A stretch of DNA of 34,278 nt from Gammaproteobacteria bacterium. Lineage in GTDB: Bacteria; Pseudomonadota; Gammaproteobacteria; WFUO01. Location of the stretch: assembly GCA_015484945.1 (NCBI GenBank), contig WFUO01000012.1, forward strand, positions 1-34,278. Reading direction: 5' to 3'. Made by a program: the position numbers and the translations under genes. How positions within the stretch are numbered: position 1 is the stretch's first letter; every line of letters starts with the position of its first letter. The notes below the pieces were generated by a model, which saw only the letters and a list, made by a program, of their open reading frames with translations, was not told the DNA's origin and ran no database searches. Positions 25,500 to 33,437 of this stretch are shown here, piece by piece.

Positions 25500-25659
25500 C
25501 CCCGATGCAGGCGCGAAGCGCCGGAATCCGGGGTGACATAAAGGCAGAGAAAAGAGACAAGATACAAGGGGAAGGTTGATAACCACGGGGGACACGGGGT
25601 ACGCCGGGCAGGCTGCTCAGACAGACAAATTTTCTCTTGTATCCTGTTGTATTTTCTCT
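25500..25659. repeat. Hairpin and imperfect inverted-repeat segment
   Basis: The left part is a hairpin: CCCCG/CGGGG around GGCGC-GAA-GCGCC (25500-25533). Next, arms of about 28 bp at 25546-25573 and 25630-25659 are inverted relative to each other. The left arm starts AGAGAAAAGAG, the right arm in reverse complement starts AGAGAAAATAC, and both contain GATACAAG. Between them lies ACCACGGGGGACACGGGG, a tandem-like sequence. This looks like an intergenic repeat or a small degenerate element, not a gene. Confidence 0.45.
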
Positions 25660-25662
25660 CGC

Positions 25663-25690
25663 AAAAAAACGCCCCGCAGTGCGGGGCGTT
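25663..25690 (-). terminator. Rho-independent terminator of glnA
   Basis: On the minus strand AACGCCCCGC and GCGGGGCGTT pair across a 3-base loop, followed by a run of T. It begins 22 bases after the glnA stop codon. Confidence 0.92.
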
Positions 25691-25712
25691 CCAGTTGCGA
25701 TGTACGTTTGCC

Positions 25713-27122
25713 TCAGAGGCTGTAGTACATGTCGAACTCGACCGGATGGGTGGTCATGCGCAGGCGCGTGACTTCTTCCATCTTCAGGTCGATGTAGCCG
25801 TCGATCATGTCGTCGGTGAACACGCCACCGGCGGTGAGGAAGTCCCGATCGGCATTCAGGCAGTCCAGCGCCTGTTCGAAGCTGCTGCAGATGGTCGGAA
25901 TGTCGGCGGCCTCTTCCGGCGGCAGCTCGTACAGGTCCTTGTCCATGGCATCGCCCGGATGGATCTTGTTCTTGATGCCGTCGATGCCGGCCATCAGCAT
26001 GGCCGAGAAGGCCAGGTAGGGGTTGGCCATGGAATCCGGGAAGCGTACCTCGATGCGGCGCGCCTTGGGGTTGCTGACGAACGGGATACGAATCGACGCG
26101 GAACGGTTGCGGGCCGAGTAGGCCAGCATGACAGGCGCCTCGAAGCCCGGAACCAGACGCTTGTACGAGTTGGTCGAGGCGTTGGTGAAGGCGTTCAGTG
26201 CGCGCGCGTGCTTGATGATGCCACCAATGTAGTACAGGGCCTTGTCGGACAGGCCGCCATACTTGTTGCCGGAGAAGATGTTCTTGCCATCCTTGCCCAG
26301 CGACTGGTGCACGTGCATGCCATTGCCATTGTCACCGACGATCGGCTTGGGCATGAACGTGGCGGTCTTGCCATAGGCATGGGCGACGTTCTGGACTACG
26401 TACTTGAGGATCTGCACCTCGTCGGCCTTGCGCACCAGGGTGTTGAAACCGGCGCCGATCTCGCACTGGCCGGCTGTGGCGACCTCATGGTGATGCACTT
26501 CCACTTTCAGGCCCATCTCTTCCAGCGCCAGGCACATGGCGGCACGCAGATCGTGCAGTGAATCAACCGGTGGAACCGGGAAATAGCCGCCCTTGAGGCC
26601 CGGGCGGTGACCCATGTTGCCGTCAGGATAGACCTTCTCGGAGTTCCAGGTGGCCTCTTCGGAATCGATCTTGACGAAACTGCCTGACAGGTCGGCGCCC
26701 CAGCGCACGTCGTCAAGGACGAAGAATTCGTTTTCCGGACCAAAGTAGGCGGTGTCGGCGATCTTGGTCGATTTCAGGTAGGCTTCGGCGCGCTTGGCGA
26801 CCGAACGCGGGTCACGCTCGTAGCCCTTCATGGTGCTCGGTTCGAGAATGTCACAGCGCAGGTTCAGGGTCGGCTCGTCGCAGAACGGATCGAGTACCGC
26901 GGATGCGGTATCCGGCATCAGGATCATGTCGGATTCGTTGATGCCCTTCCAGCCGGCGATCGACGAACCATCGAACATTTTACCTTCCTTGAAGAAGCTG
27001 TTGCTGATTTCCGAGGCCGGGATCGTGACATGCTGTTCCTTGCCGCGGGTGTCGGTGAACCGCAGGTCGACGAACTTGACGCTGTTATCCTTGATCATCT
27101 TGTTTACTTTGGTTGCGGACAT
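25713..27122 (-). CDS. glnA: Glutamine synthetase type I
   Basis: A 469-residue cytoplasmic dodecameric enzyme making glutamine from glutamate and ammonia with ATP. Motifs: [39 protein letters not shown], the metal region [48 protein letters not shown], and the adenylylation loop YELPPEEA with its Tyr. The ribosome site is GAGGAG 9 bases upstream of ATG. The leader and upstream region carry a sigma54 promoter, two NtrC palindromes and a terminator-like hairpin, so expression should rise in nitrogen limitation. A private terminator separates it from the DUF4124 and ntrBC genes. Confidence 0.99.
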   Translation of the reverse strand: MSATKVNKMIKDNSVKFVDLRFTDTRGKEQHVTIPASEISNSFFKEGKMFDGSSIAGWKGINESDMILMPDTASAVLDPFCDEPTLNLRCDILEPSTMKGYERDPRSVAKRAEAYLKSTKIADTAYFGPENEFFVLDDVRWGADLSGSFVKIDSEEATWNSEKVYPDGNMGHRPGLKGGYFPVPPVDSLHDLRAAMCLALEEMGLKVEVHHHEVATAGQCEIGAGFNTLVRKADEVQILKYVVQNVAHAYGKTATFMPKPIVGDNGNGMHVHQSLGKDGKNIFSGNKYGGLSDKALYYIGGIIKHARALNAFTNASTNSYKRLVPGFEAPVMLAYSARNRSASIRIPFVSNPKARRIEVRFPDSMANPYLAFSAMLMAGIDGIKNKIHPGDAMDKDLYELPPEEAADIPTICSSFEQALDCLNADRDFLTAGGVFTDDMIDGYIDLKMEEVTRLRMTTHPVEFDMYYSL

Positions 27123-27151
27123 TTGCCACTCCTCACTGTGTCGCTATTGAA

Positions 27152-27165
27152 TTCGTACGTACGAA
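27152..27165. promoter_or_regulatory. 14-bp perfect palindrome in the glnA leader
   Basis: TTCGTACGTACGAA lies 30 bases before the glnA start codon and immediately after the T-run of the leader hairpin. No regulator is recognised; it may be an operator or an RNA fold. Confidence 0.4.
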
Positions 27166-27192
27166 AAAGGGCGCCGCCGTACCCGGCAGCGC
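27164..27192 (-). terminator. Terminator-like hairpin in the glnA 5' leader
   Basis: In the transcript GCGCUGCCG pairs with CGGCGGCGC across a GGUA loop (9 pairs, one GU), followed by CCUUUUUC. It lies between the sigma54 promoter and the start codon, so it could act as an attenuator. No alternative antiterminator fold was established by eye. Confidence 0.45.
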
Positions 27193-27219
27193 GCCGAAAT
27201 TTTCAGGCGCCGATGCCCG

Positions 27220-27236
27220 TGCAGTATCCATGCCAG
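27220..27236 (-). promoter_or_regulatory. Sigma54 (-24/-12) promoter of glnA
   Basis: The minus strand reads CTGGCATGGATACTGCA: GG and GC are 10 bases apart, with near-consensus flanks. The start would be near 27209, about 87 bases before the ATG. Confidence 0.8.
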
Positions 27237-27298
27237 CAGAAATTCTGCTTGCCTTTTATGGACTTGGCATCACCAAACCCGTACGGCATGGCCAGAAT

Positions 27299-27313
27299 GC
27301 ACCCAGTTGGTGC
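27299..27313. promoter_or_regulatory. NtrC-binding site, proximal, glnA
   Basis: GCACCCAGTTGGTGC fits GCAC-N7-GTGC. It is centred about 97 bases upstream of the predicted sigma54 start. Confidence 0.8.
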
Positions 27314-27329
27314 GGCTGGCTTTCTGTTG

Positions 27330-27344
27330 GCACTAATTTAGTGC
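27330..27344. promoter_or_regulatory. NtrC-binding site, distal, glnA
   Basis: GCACTAATTTAGTGC is a perfect palindrome around a central base, centred 31 bp from the proximal site, similar to the paired sites of the E. coli glnA enhancer. It ends one base from the stop codon of the upstream transporter gene. Confidence 0.85.
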
Positions 27345-27345
27345 G

Positions 27346-28497
27346 TTAACAGAAGCATACCGAGACATTGCCCAGATACTCCAGTTGGCGGCTGCGCGCT
27401 ATCAGTGTCTGCCTGATTTCAGCGCCATCCTTTATATCACGGATCACCGACAGCGGCAGCAAAATTTCCACGTCGATATGGCCGTCCAGGTAATGCAGCC
27501 GCATGTCGCGTATCTGCGAACTGACGGCCTCGTCTTGCCAGGCGCGGTTCAGGTCGGAAACCACCTGTTCACGTAATGGCAGCCCGACACTGGTGGCCTC
27601 CTCGGCATCGTTCTCGGGGTCGATGTGCACGAGTACGTCACTGACCTCGTCGATACGTTCGATCAGGCGCTGGCGAACCGCCTCGCTGAGCTGATGCCCC
27701 TCGGAGACACTGATCCTCGGGTCACTGACCTGGATGTGGACATCGACCAGCGCCTCTCCGCCCATCAGCCGGGTGCGCAGCAGATGCAGGTCCCGCACAC
27801 CGGGCATGGCGATGATCTCGCGCCGGATGGCCTCGACGCGCTCCGGTTCCAGGCTGGTATCGACCAGTTCGCGGACGCTGTTCCAGACCAGGTCCCAGCC
27901 GATCTTGGCGATCATCAGGCCAACGCCTATCGCTGCCACGGCATCCAGCCAGGTCACACCGGCCATCGCGCCAATGATGCCGAACAGTACGATCACCGAG
28001 GAAATGGCGTCGGTGCGGCTGTGCCAGGCATTGGCCTTGAGCAGATTGGAATTGAGCCGCTCGGCAACCTTCATGGTATAGCGGAAAATCCATTCCTTGC
28101 TCAGTATGGACACTGCGGCCACCACCAGCGTGATCCACGAGGGATGCATCAGGATCTCCTGTCGGAACAGGCGGTGGGCGGCGTCCCAGGCGATGCCGCC
28201 GGCCACGCCGATCAGCGCCACGCCCAGCGCCACGGTCATGATGGTTTCGAAACGGCCATGGCCGTAGGGATGATCCTCGTCGGCATCACGGCTGGCGTGA
28301 CGCGCGGCGTAGAGCACCATGAAGTCGGTGAACAGATCCGATAGCGAATGGATGCCGTCGGCGATCAGTGCCTGGGAAGCGCCGATCATGCCGACGACGA
28401 TCTTGGTCACGCCCAGTACCAGGTCGATGACCGAACCGATCAGCGTGACGCGCCGCGATTCGAGGTAACGCTCGGTCCTGTCCGTGCCGTTACTCAT
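27346..28497 (-). CDS. Cation diffusion facilitator (CDF) family transporter
   Basis: A 383-residue inner-membrane protein exchanging divalent cations (zinc, iron, cobalt or manganese) for protons. The N-terminal half has about six membrane segments. Metal-site motifs are ADGIHSLSDLFTDF in helix 2 and HSRTDAISSVIV in helix 5. The histidine-containing DEDHPYGHGRFE loop is typical. A cytoplasmic CTD follows (about 210-290, LVDTSLEPERVEAIRREI), then an extra C-terminal stretch of about 80 residues not seen in short CDF proteins. The start overlaps the TusA gene stop (ATGA). The metal cannot be named from the sequence. No ribosome site is needed if translation is coupled. Confidence 0.93.
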   Translation of the reverse strand: MSNGTDRTERYLESRRVTLIGSVIDLVLGVTKIVVGMIGASQALIADGIHSLSDLFTDFMVLYAARHASRDADEDHPYGHGRFETIMTVALGVALIGVAGGIAWDAAHRLFRQEILMHPSWITLVVAAVSILSKEWIFRYTMKVAERLNSNLLKANAWHSRTDAISSVIVLFGIIGAMAGVTWLDAVAAIGVGLMIAKIGWDLVWNSVRELVDTSLEPERVEAIRREIIAMPGVRDLHLLRTRLMGGEALVDVHIQVSDPRISVSEGHQLSEAVRQRLIERIDEVSDVLVHIDPENDAEEATSVGLPLREQVVSDLNRAWQDEAVSSQIRDMRLHYLDGHIDVEILLPLSVIRDIKDGAEIRQTLIARSRQLEYLGNVSVCFC

Positions 28498-28727
28498 TCA
28501 CTCTCTCCCGCGCGGATGGTGATAAGGATCTCGCCTGCCTGCTCGTCGATGCTCACGACCTCGTGACCATTGATACGGCACCAGGCCGGGATGTCGTTGA
28601 TCGCGCCCGGGTCGGTACAGCTCACCGTCAGGACATCACCCGGCCGCAGCCGCTGCATGTGATCCTGGGTGCGGATCACCGGCAGGGGACATAGAAGGTT
28701 GCGGGCATCGAGGGTATGCGTGGACAT
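28494..28727 (-). CDS. TusA-family sulfurtransferase/sulfur carrier
   Basis: A 77-residue protein; the track's ATG at 28736 would add MPP. The TusA signature is LDARNLLCPLPVIRTQ, with the catalytic Cys in the CPxP motif, followed by LRPGDVLTVSCTDPGAINDIPAWC and GHEVVSI. TusA proteins pass sulfane sulfur to tRNA thiolation, molybdenum cofactor synthesis or sulfur oxidation. Its stop overlaps the CDF start, so the two are coupled. A TATAAT lies immediately before the start, with no visible ribosome site. Whether it is TusA proper or a paralogue cannot be said. Confidence 0.9.
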   Translation of the reverse strand: MSTHTLDARNLLCPLPVIRTQDHMQRLRPGDVLTVSCTDPGAINDIPAWCRINGHEVVSIDEQAGEILITIRAGESE

Positions 28728-28734
28728 GGGCGGC

Positions 28735-28740
28735 ATTATA
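28735..28740 (-). promoter_or_regulatory. Consensus -10 box just upstream of the TusA start
   Basis: TATAAT on the minus strand ends 7 bases before the preferred ATG, so initiation there would give a nearly leaderless message. The -35 region is weak. Confidence 0.35.
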
Positions 28741-28870
28741 ACCCGTTGACATCATGCCGCATATTGCCATCTACGATCCGCGCCGGGCTGCCAGGACCCT
28801 CATCACATGATCGGCTCCTCAGCACCCGGCAGACGGCCGACCCGGCATGCGTCACCGGAAAGCGGAAATT

Positions 28871-29269
28871 TCAGCTGCGGCGCGCTTCGTCCCCGGCGGG
28901 TTCCGCCAGCCAGTTGCGCGCGCTGTCGATGTCCTCGAAGATGGCGATGTCGCGCGGCTGACCATCGACGGTCTGCTGGAACATGCGTGACAGGCCATAG
29001 ACCAGCTTGCGGTTTGCGACGATGGCGGTCTTGCCTCTCTCGTCTTCCCGCCATACGCGTCCGGTCAGCTCACCCAGTTTCTCTACCCCCTCCAGGCCGA
29101 CATCGCTGAGATCGGCCTCTCGCAGATCCCACAGCGAGTACAGCGGATACTGACCCTGTTCGCCATACACGACCTGGATGGCTTCGATGAAATCCTCCAC
29201 CCCGAGCGTACCCTGGCAGACATAGATGGCCCACCGGGACCGCTTGTCATATGTATGGGAAATGCTCAT
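28871..29269 (-). CDS. Small SpoIIAA-like (STAS-related) protein
   Basis: A 132-residue protein starting at the ATG at 29269 (MSISHTYDKRSRWAIYVCQG); the track start is 14 residues further upstream. AGGGCGAA lies upstream. The pattern of alternating strands and helices, with YSLWDLREADLSDVGLEG, GKTAIVANRKLVYGLSRMFQQ and IAIFEDIDSARNWL, resembles the SpoIIAA-like family of soluble STAS-related proteins. No membrane segment or signal peptide. Function unknown. It lies upstream of the TusA gene on the same strand, 143 bases away. Confidence 0.75.
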   Translation of the reverse strand: MSISHTYDKRSRWAIYVCQGTLGVEDFIEAIQVVYGEQGQYPLYSLWDLREADLSDVGLEGVEKLGELTGRVWREDERGKTAIVANRKLVYGLSRMFQQTVDGQPRDIAIFEDIDSARNWLAEPAGDEARRS

Positions 29270-29286
29270 GTGGGTTCGCCCTGCTG

Positions 29287-29544
29287 TCAATGGCGCACCT
29301 GATACAGGCAATCAGGAACCGTGTCACGGTGGTTGCGGTCACTTGGTGGGGCATAAGAACGGCTGGAAACATCGCAACGACACAAAAGCCACCTGTAGGC
29401 GTGGTGTACAACCCGGTCTATCACCGAATCCGGGAAGCGGCCGGTCAGCTGGATACGGTAATGATTGATGACCCCAACGGGCAGGGCCTCCGCCACCGGC
29501 AATGATACAGGCAGCGAAAGGACGATCAACAACCCTGTTTTCAT
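29287..29544 (-). CDS. Doubtful small exported protein
   Basis: An 85-residue frame beginning MKTGLLIVLSLPVSLPVAEA, which resembles a signal peptide, from the ATG at 29544. The remainder is arginine- and histidine-rich and not recognised. There is no good ribosome site, and the frame lies between a real gene and a mobile element. It may be a spurious or decayed frame. Confidence 0.25.
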   Translation of the reverse strand: MKTGLLIVLSLPVSLPVAEALPVGVINHYRIQLTGRFPDSVIDRVVHHAYRWLLCRCDVSSRSYAPPSDRNHRDTVPDCLYQVRH

Positions 29545-29588
29545 GCAAGGCACCGACAATGAAATCTGACGCGATGGCAAAACTTTAA

Positions 29589-29805
29589 CCCGGATATTCC
29601 ATCAGCCGAACCGAACGGGTGGGGTAAGCCACTGAGTCAACATGTAAAATGGGCAATATACACCGGTTGTTACTTATTCGTCGTTCGGTTCTATCCCGAT
29701 GCTGGCGGTTTCTCGCTCGCTGTGGCTGGGTTTTCAACGCTCCATATCAGCGCCGCAGCGGTTGCGAATTCCGCCGCCTCCCGGGAGGCTGATGCAATAG
29801 CAGGG
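29589..29805 (-). mobile_element. MITE-like element, copy 2 (217 bp), inverted relative to copy 1
   Basis: Left end CCCGGATATTCCATCAGC, right end GCTGATGCAATAGCAGGG; 15 of 18 positions pair. TTAA flanks both ends (29585-29588 and 29806-29809), consistent with a 4-bp duplication. Its reverse complement matches copy 1 over most of the left half and at both ends, and lacks the central hairpin of copy 1. It has no coding capacity. Confidence 0.75.
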
Positions 29806-29870
29806 TTAATTATAGTCTATTCAACAGGAATAGCGGCCGGCGCAGCCGGATCTAAAGGCATTGTACCTGT

Positions 29871-31067
29871 TCAGCGGCTGGGCAGTGGGCGAATGCGGGT
29901 GCCCTCGCTGATGCGGTCGTCAGGATGGACGACAACCCGCTCGCCTTCGCGCAGCCCGGAAAGGATCTGCACCTGAAGGCCGTTGTTGCGCCCCGGAACC
30001 ACCCGCCGGCGTTGTGCGCGCCCTCGCTCGACGACGAACACGGCCCAGCCGCGTGCATCCCGAAACAGCGCGCTGGCCGGAATCTGCAGGATGTCACGCC
30101 CGTGCCAGACGATGAATCGCGCCTCGACCCGGTAGCCATGTCCGAGCCGCCGCCAGCGTGACGGGGGAGAAACGATATCGGCAATGACCCGGACACGCTG
30201 TTCCTCCACGCCAAGCGCCGAGGGCTTGGTATAGCCAACCGGCTCCACCGTGCGCACACTGCCTTCGAGCGGCTTGCCGCCCCAGCGCACGAAGCGTACC
30301 CGGGTGCCGGGGCGCAGGACCACGGCATCGGCCGAAAGTACCTCGACCACCACTTCGAGATGGTGTGTATCGCCGAGCGCCAACAAGGCCTGTCCAGGCT
30401 GTACCACACCCTCGCTGCGGCGATAGACCTTGAGGATACGCCCGTCGATCGGTGAGCGCAGGCTGATCATGTCATGTCTGCGTCCCGAACCACGCACGGC
30501 CGAGTACTCCAGTACCGCACGTGCCTGGGCGAGGTCGTGGCGCGCGACATCGATCGCCGAAGCGGCGGCCCGGGCCATGGCCTGCTGATGTTTCCATGTC
30601 GCCAGTGCCTGATCCAGGCGATCACGCGATATCATACGGCTATGGTACAGCTTGCGCATGCGTTGCCATTCCTTTTTCGCCAGCGTGGCGTCTGCAGCCA
30701 CGGCACGGGCCCTGGACAGCGCGGCCCGCAACGCCGCGCGAGCGGATTCAACGCGGGCTCGCGCACTGGCCTCGCTGCGTGGATCCAGCGCCGGTGAGGG
30801 CAACGGATCGATCTGGATCAGTTCCTGACCCTTGCGCACCGCATCGCCCACCTCGCTGCGAATGCGCCGTGCATAGCCCGGTACCGGGGATGAGATGATG
30901 TAAACGTCACGCACACGCGTGAACCCCTCTTCCTCGATGGTGATCTGCAGTTCGCCACGCGAGACCGGTACGACATCGGTCAGTACCGCACGCGGGCGCC
31001 AGATGATCAGCGACAACAGCACGATCAGCAGGATAATCAGGACGGGCATCAGTCTTTTGAAGGACAT
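29871..31067 (-). CDS. HlyD/AcrA-type periplasmic adaptor of an ABC exporter
   Basis: A 398-residue membrane-fusion protein. I start at the ATG at 31067 (MSFKRLMPVLIILLIVLLSLIIW), which has a single N-terminal membrane anchor. A biotinyl-lipoyl-like half (YIISSPVPGYARRIRSEVGDAVRKGQELIQIDP) is followed by a helical hairpin (about 110-205, rich in Ala and Arg), the second lipoyl half (ISLRSPIDGRILKVYRRSEGVVQPGQALLAL), and beta-barrel domains. It starts 7 bases after the permease stop, so ATPase, permease and adaptor form one unit. No outer-membrane factor is in the window. The exported substrate is unknown. Confidence 0.9.
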   Translation of the reverse strand: MSFKRLMPVLIILLIVLLSLIIWRPRAVLTDVVPVSRGELQITIEEEGFTRVRDVYIISSPVPGYARRIRSEVGDAVRKGQELIQIDPLPSPALDPRSEASARARVESARAALRAALSRARAVAADATLAKKEWQRMRKLYHSRMISRDRLDQALATWKHQQAMARAAASAIDVARHDLAQARAVLEYSAVRGSGRRHDMISLRSPIDGRILKVYRRSEGVVQPGQALLALGDTHHLEVVVEVLSADAVVLRPGTRVRFVRWGGKPLEGSVRTVEPVGYTKPSALGVEEQRVRVIADIVSPPSRWRRLGHGYRVEARFIVWHGRDILQIPASALFRDARGWAVFVVERGRAQRRRVVPGRNNGLQVQILSGLREGERVVVHPDDRISEGTRIRPLPSR

Positions 31068-31074
31068 GTCTGTC

Positions 31075-33435
31075 TTACTCGCGGGTCTTGAGCACACCGA
31101 TCAGATCGAGATGCTTCAGTTTTCTGGCGATCAGCCAGGCCGAGAACAGCGCGCCCGTAACCACGACCAGGGCCGCAAATGCATAGGAATCGTCCCTGAG
31201 TATCAGCGGTACGCGAAACAGCTCGGTCTGCAAATTGTAGGTCATGATGCGGCAGAAGCCGTAACCGAACACGAACCCCAGCGGGATCGCCAACAGTGTC
31301 AGTATGCCGAATTCACCCAGCAACAGCCAGGTGATCTCGCGCCGGGTGAAACCCAGCACACGCATGCTGGCCAGTTCGCGACCGCGCTCGGACAGGGCGA
31401 TACGCGCGCTGTTGTAGATCACACCAAAGGTCACACCAATACCGAGGATCAGCGTAACCATGGTGAAGAACACTATCAGGCGGTCCATGATGATGCGCAT
31501 GTTGACGATCTCTGTCTGTCGCTGCACGGTTCCTGCCACGCGTGGCATATCTCGCAGGTCGCGGAATATCGCCAGGTTACGGTGCCTGTCACTGAGCAGG
31601 TAAACGCCGCTTACCAGCGGACCCTCGCGCATGAAGCGGTTCAGCGCACCGATCTCCATGTAAGCCGACAGGCCGATGGGCTGGCGCACCAGGCCCACCA
31701 GTGGCAGGCGTCGCACCGGACGCTCGCCTTCTAGGATCTCCACGGTCACCATCTGACCCGGGCGCAGATGCAGGATTTGCGCAAGGAAATCGGTCATCAG
31801 GATGCCCTTGCGCGGCAGATCGATACGCTGCAGCCTGTGGTCGAGAATGCGCCGCAGGCGGCTGTCCCGTGGCAGACCCTCGATGACGGTACGATACTGA
31901 TAGTGCGCATGGCGCAGTCGCACCGGCACGACCCGGAACGGCTCACCGTAATGCACGCCATCGATGCCATACAATGAATACAGGCTGCGTCGCTGGGTTG
32001 GTTCGATAAAGGTGACCTTCATATCGTCCTGCTGACTGATCCGGTAGTGCAGGTCGATCATATAGTCGATGGCGTTGCGCTGGAAGCTGCTGAGCATGAC
32101 GATGCCGGTGGCGAATGCGATACCAGCCACGGTCAGCGCCGACTTGAACGGGTGTCGACCGATATGCCGCAGGATCATGCGCGTGACCGGGCTAGCGGAA
32201 CCTGCAATCAGACGTTCCAGCCGGCCGATCCGGTAGCGCGGCGGTGGCTCGGGACGCATGGCTTCCGCCGGTGGCAACAGGGCTGCGCGACGAACCGCGT
32301 GCAGGGTTCCTAGCAGGGCCGCGATCCATGCGGCGAGCGCAACGATCACGATCACATACCCATGCAGGCGATAATCGAGAAAAGGAAAATGGAAAAAGGT
32401 CATGTACAGACGCGACAGGCCATGGCCGAACCAGGCTCCCAGTGCCAGCCCGCCAATGACGCCCAGGGTGGCGATCATCAGCATTAACTTGCTGTAGTGC
32501 CAGCCGATGCTGAAATTATCGTAGCCATTGGCTTTCAGCACGCCTATCAATTCGCGCTGCAGGATTACAATACGACCGATGGAGATATTGAGCATGAACA
32601 CGGCCAACGATAGAAAGATGACCGGAAATACCGTGGCCATGGTCCGCAGCTCTGCCATTTCCGTAGCCAGGAAACGATCCGAGGCATGGTCCTTGCGCGC
32701 GTAAGCGCCAAGTCCCCCATAACGGTCAAGGACCAGGTCGATACGCGTGATGATCTCGCGTACATTGACTTGCCGATGAACCAGGAATACGGCATCGTTG
32801 AACGCCGCCTGCATGTCCAGGGCGCGGCCCAGCGCCTTGCGCGACATCCACAGAATGCCATAGCGTTTCTCATCGGGAAACATCGCGCCAGCCCGTACCT
32901 GGTAGATGAATTCCGGTGACAACGCCACGCCCACGATACGCAACCGCCGGCGCTTGCCGTGTATGGTCACCCGGATGTGATCGCCGGGACGCAGTCGGTG
33001 TGCCCTTGCCAGGGTGCTGCTGATCACCACTTCGCCGTTGCGCCCAGGCGCAACGCGCCGGCCCGCGCGCAGATACAGGTCGTTGACGCGTGCCCTGCCG
33101 CGGTCGGGCAGGGAAACGACAAGACCGGTAACCGGCTCGTCAAACCCGCGGATGTCCATGCTCACCGGGGCGACGATGCGCGTCTCGACGGCACGCACCC
33201 CGGGTATCTCGCGCAGGCGTCTGGCAACCTGCTCAGGTGCGCGACCGAGACGCACGAAGATATCAGCGTAGCGGTACTGGCGGTAGTATTCGTCACGCGT
33301 CTCGCGCAACGAGTCCAGCGCCGAGACTGCCATGACGAAGGTCGATACCCCGCCAACGATGACGAACGCGATGGCCACGACCTGGGCGCGCATGTGCAGG
33401 AACTCACGCCACAGCTTGATGTTCAGGATCTGCAT
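31075..33435 (-). CDS. ABC transporter permease with two FtsX domains
   Basis: A 786-residue inner-membrane protein. The ATG at 33435 follows the ATPase stop by 2 bases and has AGGTGG 5 bases upstream. Architecture: an N-terminal helix (VVAIAFVIVGGVSTFVMAVSAL), a large periplasmic domain (about 50-240), a first FtsX block of three helices (starting VFPVIFLSLAVFMLNI), a second N-terminal helix, a second periplasmic domain, and a final FtsX block with FTMVTLILGIGVTFGVIYNSARIALSERGRELASMRVLGFTRREI. This duplicated form is found in type VII ABC systems that work on lipids, peptides or envelope components. Substrate unknown. Confidence 0.92.
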   Translation of the reverse strand: MQILNIKLWREFLHMRAQVVAIAFVIVGGVSTFVMAVSALDSLRETRDEYYRQYRYADIFVRLGRAPEQVARRLREIPGVRAVETRIVAPVSMDIRGFDEPVTGLVVSLPDRGRARVNDLYLRAGRRVAPGRNGEVVISSTLARAHRLRPGDHIRVTIHGKRRRLRIVGVALSPEFIYQVRAGAMFPDEKRYGILWMSRKALGRALDMQAAFNDAVFLVHRQVNVREIITRIDLVLDRYGGLGAYARKDHASDRFLATEMAELRTMATVFPVIFLSLAVFMLNISIGRIVILQRELIGVLKANGYDNFSIGWHYSKLMLMIATLGVIGGLALGAWFGHGLSRLYMTFFHFPFLDYRLHGYVIVIVALAAWIAALLGTLHAVRRAALLPPAEAMRPEPPPRYRIGRLERLIAGSASPVTRMILRHIGRHPFKSALTVAGIAFATGIVMLSSFQRNAIDYMIDLHYRISQQDDMKVTFIEPTQRRSLYSLYGIDGVHYGEPFRVVPVRLRHAHYQYRTVIEGLPRDSRLRRILDHRLQRIDLPRKGILMTDFLAQILHLRPGQMVTVEILEGERPVRRLPLVGLVRQPIGLSAYMEIGALNRFMREGPLVSGVYLLSDRHRNLAIFRDLRDMPRVAGTVQRQTEIVNMRIIMDRLIVFFTMVTLILGIGVTFGVIYNSARIALSERGRELASMRVLGFTRREITWLLLGEFGILTLLAIPLGFVFGYGFCRIMTYNLQTELFRVPLILRDDSYAFAALVVVTGALFSAWLIARKLKHLDLIGVLKTRE

Positions 33436-33437
33436 GG

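Larger units (their letters stand above)
25370..25712. other. Intergenic region between the DUF4124 gene and glnA
   Basis: 343 bases without a supported gene. It holds a GC-rich hairpin and an imperfect inverted-repeat segment (25500-25659) and the glnA terminator (25663-25690). The rest shows nothing recognisable. Confidence 0.7.
29270..29870. other. Intergenic region between the SpoIIAA-like and HlyD genes
   Basis: About 600 bases. The right part holds MITE copy 2 (29589-29805). The left part holds only a doubtful small frame (29287-29544, minus). Bases 29806-29870 carry a short CCGGC/GCCGG hairpin after the adaptor gene but no T-run, so a terminator is unproven. Confidence 0.6.

Noticed and set aside
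25647-26561. 304-residue plus frame opposite glnA
   Set aside because: glnA is unmistakable on the minus strand; this is its shadow.
30919-31734. 271-residue plus frame opposite the permease and adaptor
   Set aside because: Shadow frame rich in His and Gln with no domain; the minus-strand genes are well supported.
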